DNA of 13,830 nt from Armatimonadota bacterium (GCA_030612305.1 JAUWOG010000011.1:1-13830); one strand, 5' to 3'. Counted from the stretch's first letter, positions 1 through 7,450 are shown. The notes: generated by a model not told the origin, from the letters alone. Made by a program: numbers and translations.

Positions 1-38
1 CACGACGAACACAGCGTCAGGTAGAGGAGGAGATGTAG

Positions 39-761
39 ATGAGGCGTCATGTGGTTTTGGCGATGTCGGTTCTCTTGCTTCTGGCGACGGTGGGCACGGC
101 TCTGGCCCAGGGCGAGCTCTGGGTCCAGCGGGTCGAGGAGCGCGGCAGGTTGCTTGTACCGATCCGAGGTATCTTCGAGGCATTCGGGGCTACGGTCAAC
201 TGGGACGGCCAGATGCAGGAGATATCCATCGCCTCCGACAACATCCAGGTGGTGATGTATGTCAATGACTCCATCGCCCTTATCAATGGCAACCGCTATC
301 GCATGGACGTGCCGCCCCGAGGCATACGCGGCCGGACACATGTGCCTCTGCGGTTCGCCGGCGAGGCGCTTGGAGGCACTGTCGAGTACTACGGCAGCTA
401 CGTTGACATGACGGAGAACTCGACCGGCTACCTGCTGCGTGTGCATTTGCAGCGGCGAGGTGGAGGCGGGCAGGGCGGCAGCGGTTATATCGCCACCTGG
501 ACGAGCAGCCGGCGCGTTACGGACAATGACCTGCGCGGATATGGCAGTTGGCAACTGACGCTCATGCGCAATGAGATTTACGCCCGCAAGGGCCGCCCGT
601 TCGACAATGCCAACATCCGCTCCTATTTCAACCGCCAGCCATGGTACAGCCCCGACAGGAGCTTCACCGAGGGCCGGCTGACCAAGCTGGAGAACGACAA
701 CGCGGCCTACATACGCAACTACCAGACACGTGTCTATGGCTCGCCGGCGACGGGCCCGTAA
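39..761 (+). CDS. Exported protein with copper-amine-oxidase-N-like and YARHG-type domains (paralog 1)
   Basis: Predicted secreted 240-residue protein of unknown function. Residues 1-23 form a signal peptide (basic start, hydrophobic core, ALA cleavage site). Residues about 26-128 resemble the copper amine oxidase N-terminal 'stalk' domain: 'RLLVPIRGIFEAFGATVNWD' followed by 'THVPLRFAGEALGG'. That domain usually serves as a cell-surface module and shows no oxidase chemistry here. After a Gly-rich linker (about 140-150), residues about 155-230 resemble the YARHG extracellular domain, with the signature written as YARKG at 181-185 and a downstream 'WYSP'. The ATG at 39 follows a strong AGGAGGAG (25-32). 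A different frame ends in TAG immediately before this ATG (36-38), so an upstream gene may abut it. The gene at 835 is a tandem paralog. The domain calls rest on motif recognition; substrate and partner are unknown. Confidence 0.85.
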   Translation: MRRHVVLAMSVLLLLATVGTALAQGELWVQRVEERGRLLVPIRGIFEAFGATVNWDGQMQEISIASDNIQVVMYVNDSIALINGNRYRMDVPPRGIRGRTHVPLRFAGEALGGTVEYYGSYVDMTENSTGYLLRVHLQRRGGGGQGGSGYIATWTSSRRVTDNDLRGYGSWQLTLMRNEIYARKGRPFDNANIRSYFNRQPWYSPDRSFTEGRLTKLENDNAAYIRNYQTRVYGSPATGP

Positions 762-834
762 GTTGAGGTGCTCTTGCAGGGCTATCGCAGAGCACACGCC
801 GATTCCGCAGTAGTGACATTCCCTCAGGGGGGAA

Positions 835-1590
835 ATGCAGGTGCATCACGTGTGGATCCACACCAGGACCTGCCTTGTGCCGCTCATCGTGGCGTGCATC
901 CTGGGAGGTCTTGCCGGCAGTTCCTCCGCACAGGGCGAAATCTGGGTGGACCGCGTCGAGGAGCAGGGCCGCATCCTCGTCCCGATTCGCGGCGTGTTCG
1001 AAGCCTTCGGCGCGCAGGTGAAATGGAATTCTCCGACGCAGGAGATAGAGATACGCTGTGGCGGCACGCGGATTCTGATGTACATAGATGACCACGAGAT
1101 CTTCGTGAATGGCAGGACCTGTCAGGCGAGCATACCGCCTCGCATTGTGCGCAGCCGCGCCTATGTGCCGTTGCGGTTTGTCGGTGAGGCGCTCGGGGGG
1201 AAGGTATCCTACCACGGCAGCTACGTGAGCATAGCGGGCCCTAGAGGATACGACCTAAAGGTGAACCTGCTCAAGAGCGGGAGTCTGCGGACCCACAAGT
1301 CCCCCGCTGCAGCCTATATCGCCGGATGGACGAGCAGCAGAGAAGCCACTGATAACGATCTGCGCGGCCTGAGCAACTGGGAACTCACTCTCATGCGCGA
1401 AGAAATCTCCGCCCGCCGCAGAAAGCCGTTTGTCGAACACCATATCCGCTCCTATTTCCTGCGCCAGTCGTGGTACAGCCCCGACTACTCGTTCAGTGAG
1501 AAATGGCTGATGCCGCTGGAGCGCTTCAACATCAACCAGATTCTCAGCTACCAGAAGCGCGTGTACGACAAGCCGGCCACGCGTCCATAG
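835..1590 (+). CDS. Exported protein with copper-amine-oxidase-N-like and degenerate YARHG-type domains (paralog 2)
   Basis: Second copy of the same architecture, 251 residues. It has a longer signal peptide (hydrophobic stretch from residue 13, cleavage likely after SSA at 30-32), a stalk domain at about 35-135 ('RILVPIRGVFEAFGAQVKW', 'AYVPLRFVGEALGG'), and a C-terminal YARHG-like region at about 165-240. The signature position reads SARRR (192-196) where paralog 1 has YARKG, while the flanking 'LRG...W.LTLMR.EI' and 'WYSPD.SF' segments are kept. The fold is therefore probably retained although the namesake motif is lost. The start is the ATG at 835, with a GGGGGG run (827-832) immediately upstream at unusually short spacing. 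The 73-base gap from paralog 1 shows no clear terminator, so the two are probably co-transcribed. Function unknown. Confidence 0.82.
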   Translation: MQVHHVWIHTRTCLVPLIVACILGGLAGSSSAQGEIWVDRVEEQGRILVPIRGVFEAFGAQVKWNSPTQEIEIRCGGTRILMYIDDHEIFVNGRTCQASIPPRIVRSRAYVPLRFVGEALGGKVSYHGSYVSIAGPRGYDLKVNLLKSGSLRTHKSPAAAYIAGWTSSREATDNDLRGLSNWELTLMREEISARRRKPFVEHHIRSYFLRQSWYSPDYSFSEKWLMPLERFNINQILSYQKRVYDKPATRP

Positions 1591-1637
1591 CGTCAGAACG
1601 GCCCTAGCTGCAGTGGGGCCCTGAAGAGCAGGTTCAG

Positions 1638-2615
1638 ATGCGGTGCAGTCATCCTCCAGTAACCCGCCCGCCAGCGAGCAGAGCCAGGGCGTCTGGCCGC
1701 CTGTGTGCAGTGGCTCTCGCAGTGCTGCTGATACTCGGGACGAGTGCCGCTGCTTCTGCCGACGGCGCAATCGTAGCAGTGAAGTCAAAGCCCGCCAATG
1801 CGAAGGTCTTCGTCAACGGCTACTTTAAGGGGCGCACTCCGGTCAGGGTGACTGTCAGTTCCGCCAGGGCGGAGTCTGCACAGTATCGCTTCACTCTGGT
1901 GCTGCCCGGCTACGAGAAATGGGACATGCATGTGTCGCTGGCCGCCGGCGACAACAAGAGCATTGACGCCTACCTGGAGCGGCTGCCGAGTCTGCTGGCG
2001 GGCCGCATCATCTGCATTGACCCCGGACATCCCTCCGAGACCAGTCCCGGATGTACGGGGCCGACCGGCGTCACCGAGAACCACATCAACTGGGTCATTG
2101 CACTGAAGCTGAAGGACGTACTCCTGGCACAGGGCGCTGATGTCGTATTGGCGAAGAATGCAGAGAACGAGAAGGTGACCAACCGCCGGCGCGCCACCAT
2201 CGCCAATGAAGCCAATGCCGCCGTCATGATCAGGTTGCACTGCGACGCTGCGTCGCGGTCGGGCTTCTCGCTGTACTATCCCGACAGGCAAGGCACCAAG
2301 TACGGCCACACGGGGCCATCCGGAGAAGTGCAAGCCGCCAGCCGCATCGCTGCCAACGCCCTCCACAAGGGCATGAAGAGCGTGCTTGCGGGCATACTCC
2401 CCTCTCGCGGCGTCCATGGCGACTCGGCAACCTACGTAGGCAGCAGGCAGGGCGCATTGACCGGCTCGATTTTCTCGCAAGTGCCTGTCGTCACTATCGA
2501 GATGTGCGTCTTGACCGTCGCTTCGGATGAGCGGTTCATCAGTTCCGCCGGCGGCCAACAGACAATGGTCAAGGCTCTCGTCGCCGCTCTTGAGACCTAC
2601 TTCCGCCAGCGCTAA
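1638..2615 (+). CDS. Exported N-acetylmuramoyl-L-alanine amidase (amidase_3) with PEGA domain
   Basis: Zinc amidase predicted to cut the bond between N-acetylmuramic acid and L-alanine in peptidoglycan, outside the cytoplasm. Residues 1-41 look like a signal peptide (basic N-region, 'VALAVLLILGTSAAASA'). Residues about 44-115 match a PEGA domain ('VKSKPANAKVFVNGYFKGRTP', then 'LPGYEKW'), a beta-rich surface module. Residues about 122-322 are an amidase_3 catalytic domain. The expected zinc ligands are visible: H131 in 'DPGH', E147 in 'VTENH' and H201 in 'RLHCDA'. The catalytic glutamate is E288 in 'TIEMCVL'. All key residues are present, so it should be active. The start at 1638 follows GAGCAGG (1626-1632). 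It lies downstream of the two exported stalk-domain proteins, which suggests a shared envelope role. A phage endolysin is less likely because of the PEGA module, the signal peptide and the distance from the phage-like genes. Confidence 0.9.
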   Translation: MRCSHPPVTRPPASRARASGRLCAVALAVLLILGTSAAASADGAIVAVKSKPANAKVFVNGYFKGRTPVRVTVSSARAESAQYRFTLVLPGYEKWDMHVSLAAGDNKSIDAYLERLPSLLAGRIICIDPGHPSETSPGCTGPTGVTENHINWVIALKLKDVLLAQGADVVLAKNAENEKVTNRRRATIANEANAAVMIRLHCDAASRSGFSLYYPDRQGTKYGHTGPSGEVQAASRIAANALHKGMKSVLAGILPSRGVHGDSATYVGSRQGALTGSIFSQVPVVTIEMCVLTVASDERFISSAGGQQTMVKALVAALETYFRQR

Positions 2616-2617
2616 CC

Positions 2618-2647
2618 GCAAGCGTTCGTCGCAAGCGTTCGTCGCAA
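2618..2647. repeat. 13-bp tandem direct repeat
   Basis: The unit GCAAGCGTTCGTC occurs at 2618-2630 and again at 2631-2643, followed by a partial third copy (GCAA, 2644-2647). It starts just after the amidase stop codon and fills about half of the short gap before the Fe-S protein. It has no evident terminator or promoter character. Replication slippage is the simplest origin. Confidence 0.75.
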
Positions 2648-2678
2648 CTATCTGCATCACTCCCACAACAAGGTGCGA

Positions 2679-4211
2679 ATGAAGCCACGGGTTCAGAGAA
2701 CAAGCTCCGCGCCAACGCTCAGGGCTATCGCGCTGGGGGCAGTCTGGGCTCTGATGACCGTCATCACGATCCTGCATCAGTACCGAGGCGGCGGTCCGGA
2801 CGGAGTGCCCACCGTTGACTCCCTCTGCCCCATGGGCGGCCTGGCGACGCTGTACAAGGTTCTTGCTGACGGCGAATACCTCCAGCGTGTGTTTCCCTCT
2901 GCCATAATCCTCTTGGGTGCGACGCTGCTGGTGGCAGTTATCTTGCGCCGCGCATTCTGCGGGTGGATCTGCCCGCTGGGCGCCATGCAGGAGTTCTTTG
3001 CCTTCATCGGTCGCCGGGCAGGCTGGCACCGGTCACTCCATGGCAGCAAGCTCGATGCCGCCTTGCGCGCGCTCAAGTACGTAGTCCTGGTCGTGATCCT
3101 GGCTCTCACCTACTACAGCGGCGAACTCGTCTTCCGCCATTACGACCCATGGGCATCCTACGCGCATGTGAGCGCCGGCTGGGGCGAATTGACGGACGAA
3201 TTCCTCGTCGGCAGCATCCTTCTAGTGCTGCTGCTCGGCGGCTCCCTGGTAGTCGAGAGGCCCTACTGTCGGTACCTCTGCCCATTCGGAGCGTTTCTCG
3301 GAGCCATTTCCAGATATGGCCTCGTTCGCGTCGTCCGCAATGACCACACGTGCATTCACTGTCGCCGCTGCGACAATGTCTGCCCGGTGGACATCCCCGT
3401 CGAGGCGATGTCACAGGTCACGACCGGCGAGTGTGTCTCGTGTGGCAAGTGCATCAATGTCTGTCCGATCCCCAGTGCCTTGAACCTCGAGGCATATCGG
3501 GCCCGCCTCCGCCCGCTCTACGCGGGTCTGATCGCGCTGACCATCTTCTTCGGCGTTATCCTGCTGACCAAGTTCAACGGCGGATGGAAGTCGCTGCCTG
3601 CGACCATGTCTGAGATCACGGGCGAAGGCGGCACCCTTGATCCGGCAAACATCCGCGGGTTCATGTCACTCGATGACATCGAGATGGCATACGGCATTTC
3701 TGCCGTGCAGTTGCGCGACCATTTGCAGTTGCCTGGCGACACGGAGCTCGATGTTCCCATCAAGACCGTCATGCCCCGCCTGGGCCGCAGCGTAGAAGAA
3801 GTGAGACAAGCGACAGCCAAGCTACTGGCTGCCGATAGTGCCAACTCTCCGGATGGTGCTGCGGATGAAGCGTCCCCGGAGAGAACTCAGCCCCACTCCG
3901 GACTGTTGCCGCCATGGCAGCCGAATGAGTCTGAACTCGGGCAGCATCAACCAGATACCTCTGCCATCACGGGCACGATGACTCTCGCCGACATTGAAGA
4001 GAAGTACGGGCTAACCACACAGATGCTGCTGGGTGAACTTGGTCTGGCCCCCGAGACCAGTGCCGACATCCCCCTCAAAGACATCCTGCGACCCATGGGG
4101 CGCGAGGTCGAAGAGGTCCGCCGAGCGGTGGCCGCAATGCTCCAACGACAGGACGACACGGCACCCAACAGGGAGCCGGAACATGCCGTGCCTGCGGCAG
4201 GAAGTCAGTGA
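2679..4211 (+). CDS. Membrane-bound 4Fe-4S polyferredoxin (NapH/CcoG-like) with duplicated C-terminal module
   Basis: Predicted membrane electron-transfer protein, 510 residues from the ATG at 2679. Several hydrophobic helices (about 15-35, 66-90, 128-146, 172-192, 286-303) surround two twin-cysteine loops typical of the NapH/NosR/CcoG group: C94-x3-C98-P and C197-x3-C201-P. Two ferredoxin clusters follow: C225-x2-C228-x2-C231-x3-C235-P and C252-x2-C255-x2-C258-x3-C262-P. All eight ligands of the two 4Fe-4S sites are present. The tail has two homologous modules of about 60 residues (about 324-384 and 428-489) sharing 'G.M.L.DIE..YG', 'PLKD..' or 'PIKT..' and 'G..VEEVR.A'. They are joined by a linker rich in Ser, Pro and acidic residues. 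No reductase or cytochrome partner is adjacent, so donor and acceptor are unknown. An alternative GTG start lies at 2673; the ATG was preferred because AAGG (2670-2673) precedes it. Confidence 0.85.
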   Translation: MKPRVQRTSSAPTLRAIALGAVWALMTVITILHQYRGGGPDGVPTVDSLCPMGGLATLYKVLADGEYLQRVFPSAIILLGATLLVAVILRRAFCGWICPLGAMQEFFAFIGRRAGWHRSLHGSKLDAALRALKYVVLVVILALTYYSGELVFRHYDPWASYAHVSAGWGELTDEFLVGSILLVLLLGGSLVVERPYCRYLCPFGAFLGAISRYGLVRVVRNDHTCIHCRRCDNVCPVDIPVEAMSQVTTGECVSCGKCINVCPIPSALNLEAYRARLRPLYAGLIALTIFFGVILLTKFNGGWKSLPATMSEITGEGGTLDPANIRGFMSLDDIEMAYGISAVQLRDHLQLPGDTELDVPIKTVMPRLGRSVEEVRQATAKLLAADSANSPDGAADEASPERTQPHSGLLPPWQPNESELGQHQPDTSAITGTMTLADIEEKYGLTTQMLLGELGLAPETSADIPLKDILRPMGREVEEVRRAVAAMLQRQDDTAPNREPEHAVPAAGSQ

Positions 4212-4272
4212 GGCGGAACCCGCCTCCACCGCCTGAGTGTCTGTGCCGGCAAAAAAAAGTTCGGAGAAAGAA

Positions 4273-4343
4273 GGAGAAAGCGCTGTTCTGCTTGAAATAG
4301 GTAGTCCCTCAACAGAAACGACTAAGAGAAGGGAGCTTTCTCC
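4273..4343 (+). promoter_or_regulatory. Inverted repeat spanning the leader of the GyrA-CTD-like gene
   Basis: GGAGAAAGC (4273-4281) is the exact reverse complement of GCTTTCTCC (4335-4343). A near-duplicate GGAGAAAG (4263-4270) could compete for eight of the same bases. The right arm overlaps the end of the GGGAG ribosome binding site (4331-4335) and ends one base before the ATG at 4345. A long-range helix in the mRNA could therefore mask translation initiation, with alternative left arms giving two states. This is inferred from base pairing only; the 53-base loop makes it thermodynamically uncertain. Confidence 0.35.
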
Positions 4344-4344
4344 A

Positions 4345-4650
4345 ATGGCAGACGCAGTATTGCTGGTTACAAAGAATGGCTTCGGCAAGGTCGTAGATCC
4401 CGCGGACTTCAGGCAGCAGGCGCGCGGTGGCAAAGGTGTCACAGGTTACAAGGTCACGGATGACAGTGGGCCCCTCGCGGTCGCATTGCGCGTGCCACTC
4501 GGCCAGGGCGAGCGCGTACTCGTTGTCACCGCCCAGGGCCAAGCCATCCTCACACTCGTGGACGAGATCAGCACCCGCAGTCGCACCGCCGGCGGTGTCA
4601 AGATCATCAGCCTTGCCGAGGGTGACGAGGTTGTGAGCGTAGCCGTCTAG
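4345..4650 (+). CDS. Free-standing two-blade GyrA C-terminal-domain-like protein
   Basis: A 101-residue protein that looks like two consecutive blades of the DNA gyrase/topoisomerase IV subunit A C-terminal beta-pinwheel and nothing else. Blade 1 (about 4-50) has 'LLVTKNGFGKVV', then QARGGKG at 25-31, one residue from the GyrA-box consensus QRRGGKG. Blade 2 (about 57-100) has 'VLVVTAQGQAI', 'VDEIS.RSR.AGGVK' and 'L.EGDEVVSVA', which is how complete GyrA proteins often end. In gyrase these blades wrap the DNA transfer segment. A lone pair could bind or bend DNA, or modulate gyrase, but no catalytic part is present. The reading frame continues upstream to a GTG at 4237, but the ATG at 4345 follows GAAGGGAG (4328-4335) and the preceding stretch has no GyrA likeness, so 4345 is chosen. 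A strong terminator follows. It is not a broken gyrA: there is no N-terminal remnant next to it. Confidence 0.8.
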   Translation: MADAVLLVTKNGFGKVVDPADFRQQARGGKGVTGYKVTDDSGPLAVALRVPLGQGERVLVVTAQGQAILTLVDEISTRSRTAGGVKIISLAEGDEVVSVAV

Positions 4651-4699
4651 AGTCCCACCAGCCGTAGCAGTCCTCTCTTCGGACGCCTAGCGTTCGCGA

Positions 4700-4737
4700 A
4701 AAGAGACGCCTATTGTATGGCGTCTCTTTCTCTTTTT
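4700..4737 (+). terminator. Rho-independent terminator after the GyrA-CTD-like gene
   Basis: A perfect 11-bp stem AAAGAGACGCC (4700-4710) and GGCGTCTCTTT (4719-4729) with an 8-base loop is followed by CTCTTTTT (4730-4737). It lies 49 bases after the stop codon at 4650. It is a convincing boundary between the host-like block and the phage-like block. Confidence 0.88.
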
Positions 4738-4903
4738 GGAGCAATGCCCGCCAATACTCCCCCCTCGTTTACGCCGAGGACCCCCTGCGCATTTCCATGT
4801 TGACGTCCTCCGCCTGACCTGTGCGTTCCTGTTGTGCGCACTGTTCCCTACCGCAAGCCGAGTGACGCCCGGACGATCCCGGGCTAAGAGGTGATACCCG
4901 ACG

Positions 4904-7282
4904 ATGGCCGACAGAGTCTATCCGATAAGCGACGTAAAGATGTACGAGACACAGCGGCAGTATGTGCAGAAGTATGACGGCTTCGGGCACAACGAGTTGC
5001 TCCGCGACCTGTACCTGCGCGGGGATCTGACCATGACCCCCAGCCCAGGTGCGCAATGGCCCCAGATAGGGCGAGGCGCCACGGCCCCCGGCGGCATGTT
5101 GATCGAGGGCACCACACACTCGGCCTCCGCAACAGGCTCAGTGCAGGGCGGGCTCAATGCGATGATCGCGCGCCCCCATCTTGACATATCGCAGAGCATC
5201 GGTCTCGGGCACTTCACCCCGCTAGCCGGCGACTGGCTGCAGCTCAAGAACATGGGCCTGCAGAACGAGGTGAAGCTGTACCAGTACAACGGCGCGCCCA
5301 ACCTCACCACCGGCATCGAGAGCAATTTCTCGCTCCCGACCAACCCGATGTTTGGGGTCTCGCTGTACCGGGCTCACGTGTGCAATTCCCACAACTGGTC
5401 CGAGCCGCCCTACACCGAGATTCACTGGAGCGTCGGAGCGCCGGCCCATCCCTACGGCGCGCAGGAATGGGCCATCGCCATACCCTATGGTGAGCCGATG
5501 TTGCTGCTCCGCTATGAGAACGGTACCTGGGAGAAGGTCTCGGATTCCGACGAGGGTCTCGACATGCCCATCTTTGAGGGCATGGCCCGGGGCCAGCGCG
5601 TTTTCCTCTGGTTTGCCGTCATCCGCGGCCACATCGTCATATCCACCGACGGCTTCGTGGATCATCTCTGGACCTACTCGCTCCATGGCGAGCCCGGCAG
5701 CACATCCGCCGAGCTGATACACAGTGGCAAGGTCGCCTTCTGGCACAACGCCGGTCAATGGATGTTCTCCTTCCACCCTATCGCCATGCACGGCTGTCTC
5801 ATCCAGAGCCCCCCGTTCTCGGCAGCCTATGACACGACCGACTCCACCGGCGAGCTGATACTGACATACCGGCGCTTGCCGGTCATAGATGATGAGTTCA
5901 ATCCGCTGCACCAGGCCACTGTCGAGGACAACACCGACGAGGTCCCCGGTCTGAATCCCGACGAACGGACCTGGCAGGCGACACTAACGCCCTACATCCA
6001 CGCACAGCAGGACGTCGGCACTGATCCCGACACCGGCGAGACTGTTGATTTCCGTACCGCCGTCTCACCCGAGCTGTACAGCGTCCAGATCGGCCAGTAC
6101 CCCGAACTCGAAGCCGGTGATGCACCTGCTTCTGAAGACCTCACGCCCAGAACCATCTCGGTGACGGGCCGCCAGCGCGGCAGTTCCATGGGGACTACCG
6201 GCAGTGCCGCACACTACCGGCTTGCCCTCGACAATCAGGACGGCTCGCTGGCAGACATCCAGGAGTATCGCCGGTTGTCGCTCAAGCTCGGCTGGCACCT
6301 CGACAACGGCAGCGATAGCCTCTCTCAGGTCGCCTCGGGCTACCTCGTCGAGCCGCAACTCGACATTGCACCCGGCGGGGAGTCGCTGTTGCATGTCGAA
6401 CTGCTGGACCCGATGGTGCGCCTCCGCGATGAGAAGGCTGACGGCCGCAGTCCGATCTTCGATGACTGGCCCGTCAAGGCCGCCTTTGAGTGGGTGCTGG
6501 ACCGCTGTGGGCTGGACCGCTCGGAGCTGAATCTTGAAGATACGGGCACACCTCTCAGCATGGGCTCACCCGAGGAGGAATTGTGGCGGGGCGAACCCGG
6601 CCGCCCATGGATTGACTTCCTCCACCAGATGGCCGCATTCGACCACGGCGCCGCATTCTTCTTCGACCACAACGGGCACTTCGTCAAGGCCTGTCCGTAC
6701 TGCCGCCAGTTGCGCACTGCGGAAGACGTGCTCACCCATGACGGCACCGAGGCCGGCTCCTGCGACTGCACCGTGAGTTGGGAGCTATACACACGCAGCA
6801 ACGCCGCTCCAGACCCGAATCAGCCCGGCGAGATACTCCGCCTCTCCAAGCTGCGCGAATCCCTCGCCGGTACTGACTACAATAACTACATCATGGTGGC
6901 TGGAGTTGATGCCGACGGTCATGCGATACGCTCAGTCGCCTATGATGCCGATTCGCTCTACGACCCGGCCTCCAGCCGCTACGTCGGCTGGCGCAAGATG
7001 GAGGTGTACGAGGTCCGGGGCATCTGCACTCAGGCCCAGGCCAACCAGATGGCTACCGAACTCATGCAGCAACTGGCTCCGGAGCCGGAACACGTCAGCC
7101 TTGTGACGCCGCTGGAGCCGGGCCTGAAGATCGGCCAGGTGCTGCGCGTCAACGGCGGCGAGGCAGTGGGCGTCAACGGTGCGAAATACCGCATCTGCGA
7201 GGTCGAGCACCACGTCCACAAGGCCCCCAACCACATCGCCTACAGCACGATCAAGGCCAAGGACCTGCCAGCCGGTACATAG
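4904..7282 (+). CDS. Phage tail/baseplate hub-like structural protein
   Basis: A 792-residue protein, probably virion or tail-particle structural. The N-terminal 380 residues contain no motif I recognise and are rich in Trp, His and beta-type sequence. Residues about 420-520 ('ISVTGRQRG', 'LALDNQDGSLADI', 'GYLVEPQLDI', 'HVELLDPMVRLRD') and the C-terminal stretch, ending 'LEPGLKIGQVLRVNGG...YRICEVEHHV', have the style of tail hub proteins related to T4 gp27 or Mu gpD. No signal peptide is seen. A cysteine cluster, C597-x2-C600-x19-C620-x-C622, could hold a metal ion. AAGAGGTGA (4886-4894) precedes the ATG by nine bases. It follows a terminator and a 166-base gap, so it probably belongs to a separate transcript. 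Homology is judged by eye; the phage identity is supported mainly by the fibre-like and holin-like genes downstream. A large secreted host protein is the alternative. Confidence 0.55.
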   Translation: MADRVYPISDVKMYETQRQYVQKYDGFGHNELLRDLYLRGDLTMTPSPGAQWPQIGRGATAPGGMLIEGTTHSASATGSVQGGLNAMIARPHLDISQSIGLGHFTPLAGDWLQLKNMGLQNEVKLYQYNGAPNLTTGIESNFSLPTNPMFGVSLYRAHVCNSHNWSEPPYTEIHWSVGAPAHPYGAQEWAIAIPYGEPMLLLRYENGTWEKVSDSDEGLDMPIFEGMARGQRVFLWFAVIRGHIVISTDGFVDHLWTYSLHGEPGSTSAELIHSGKVAFWHNAGQWMFSFHPIAMHGCLIQSPPFSAAYDTTDSTGELILTYRRLPVIDDEFNPLHQATVEDNTDEVPGLNPDERTWQATLTPYIHAQQDVGTDPDTGETVDFRTAVSPELYSVQIGQYPELEAGDAPASEDLTPRTISVTGRQRGSSMGTTGSAAHYRLALDNQDGSLADIQEYRRLSLKLGWHLDNGSDSLSQVASGYLVEPQLDIAPGGESLLHVELLDPMVRLRDEKADGRSPIFDDWPVKAAFEWVLDRCGLDRSELNLEDTGTPLSMGSPEEELWRGEPGRPWIDFLHQMAAFDHGAAFFFDHNGHFVKACPYCRQLRTAEDVLTHDGTEAGSCDCTVSWELYTRSNAAPDPNQPGEILRLSKLRESLAGTDYNNYIMVAGVDADGHAIRSVAYDADSLYDPASSRYVGWRKMEVYEVRGICTQAQANQMATELMQQLAPEPEHVSLVTPLEPGLKIGQVLRVNGGEAVGVNGAKYRICEVEHHVHKAPNHIAYSTIKAKDLPAGT

Positions 7283-7308
7283 TTTGTCCACAGTTAGTTC
7301 GCGCAGGC

Positions 7309-7418
7309 TTTCATTAGCGCCTGTTGCAATTCCGCTTATGTAAACAATCAGAACTATACTTTCATTAGAGCATTGACAAATTGAGCTAATGAAAGTACAC
7401 TGGCATTAGTGTGCTAAC
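7309..7418 (+). promoter_or_regulatory. Sigma70-like promoter and CATTAG operator array of the fic gene
   Basis: TTGACA (7373-7378), a 17-base spacer and TACACT (7396-7401) form a good sigma70-type promoter ahead of the fic gene. A perfect 12-bp inverted repeat overlaps it: TACTTTCATTAG (7357-7368) and CTAATGAAAGTA (7386-7397), 17 bases apart, bracketing the -35 box and covering the start of the -10 box. A further TTTCATTAG lies at 7309-7317. TTAG-TGTG-CTAA (7406-7417) sits at the expected transcription start. The local AT-richness contrasts with the neighbours. The layout suits repression, plausibly by the DNA-binding C-terminus of the Fic protein itself; that last step is inference. Confidence 0.65.
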
Positions 7419-7450
7419 AAAATGTGGCGAATATGGAGGTGCGATAGCCC

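Noticed and set aside
3..38. Possible tail of an upstream gene ending TAG at 36-38
   Set aside because: Only 11 codons are visible, another frame also ends nearby at 24, and no motif can be read.
1785..3029. Long minus-strand open frame (414 codons) opposite the amidase and Fe-S protein genes
   Set aside because: It is antisense to two genes with intact catalytic and cluster motifs, has no recognisable domain, and long antisense frames are expected in GC-rich coding DNA.
4868..4883. CCCGG/CCGGG inverted repeat before the hub-like gene
   Set aside because: Five-base arms in GC-rich DNA are expected by chance and no promoter is nearby.
7303..7323. Weak hairpin after the hub-like gene as a terminator
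   Set aside because: Only five or six pairs form and no T tract follows. The bases are better explained as part of the CATTAG array.
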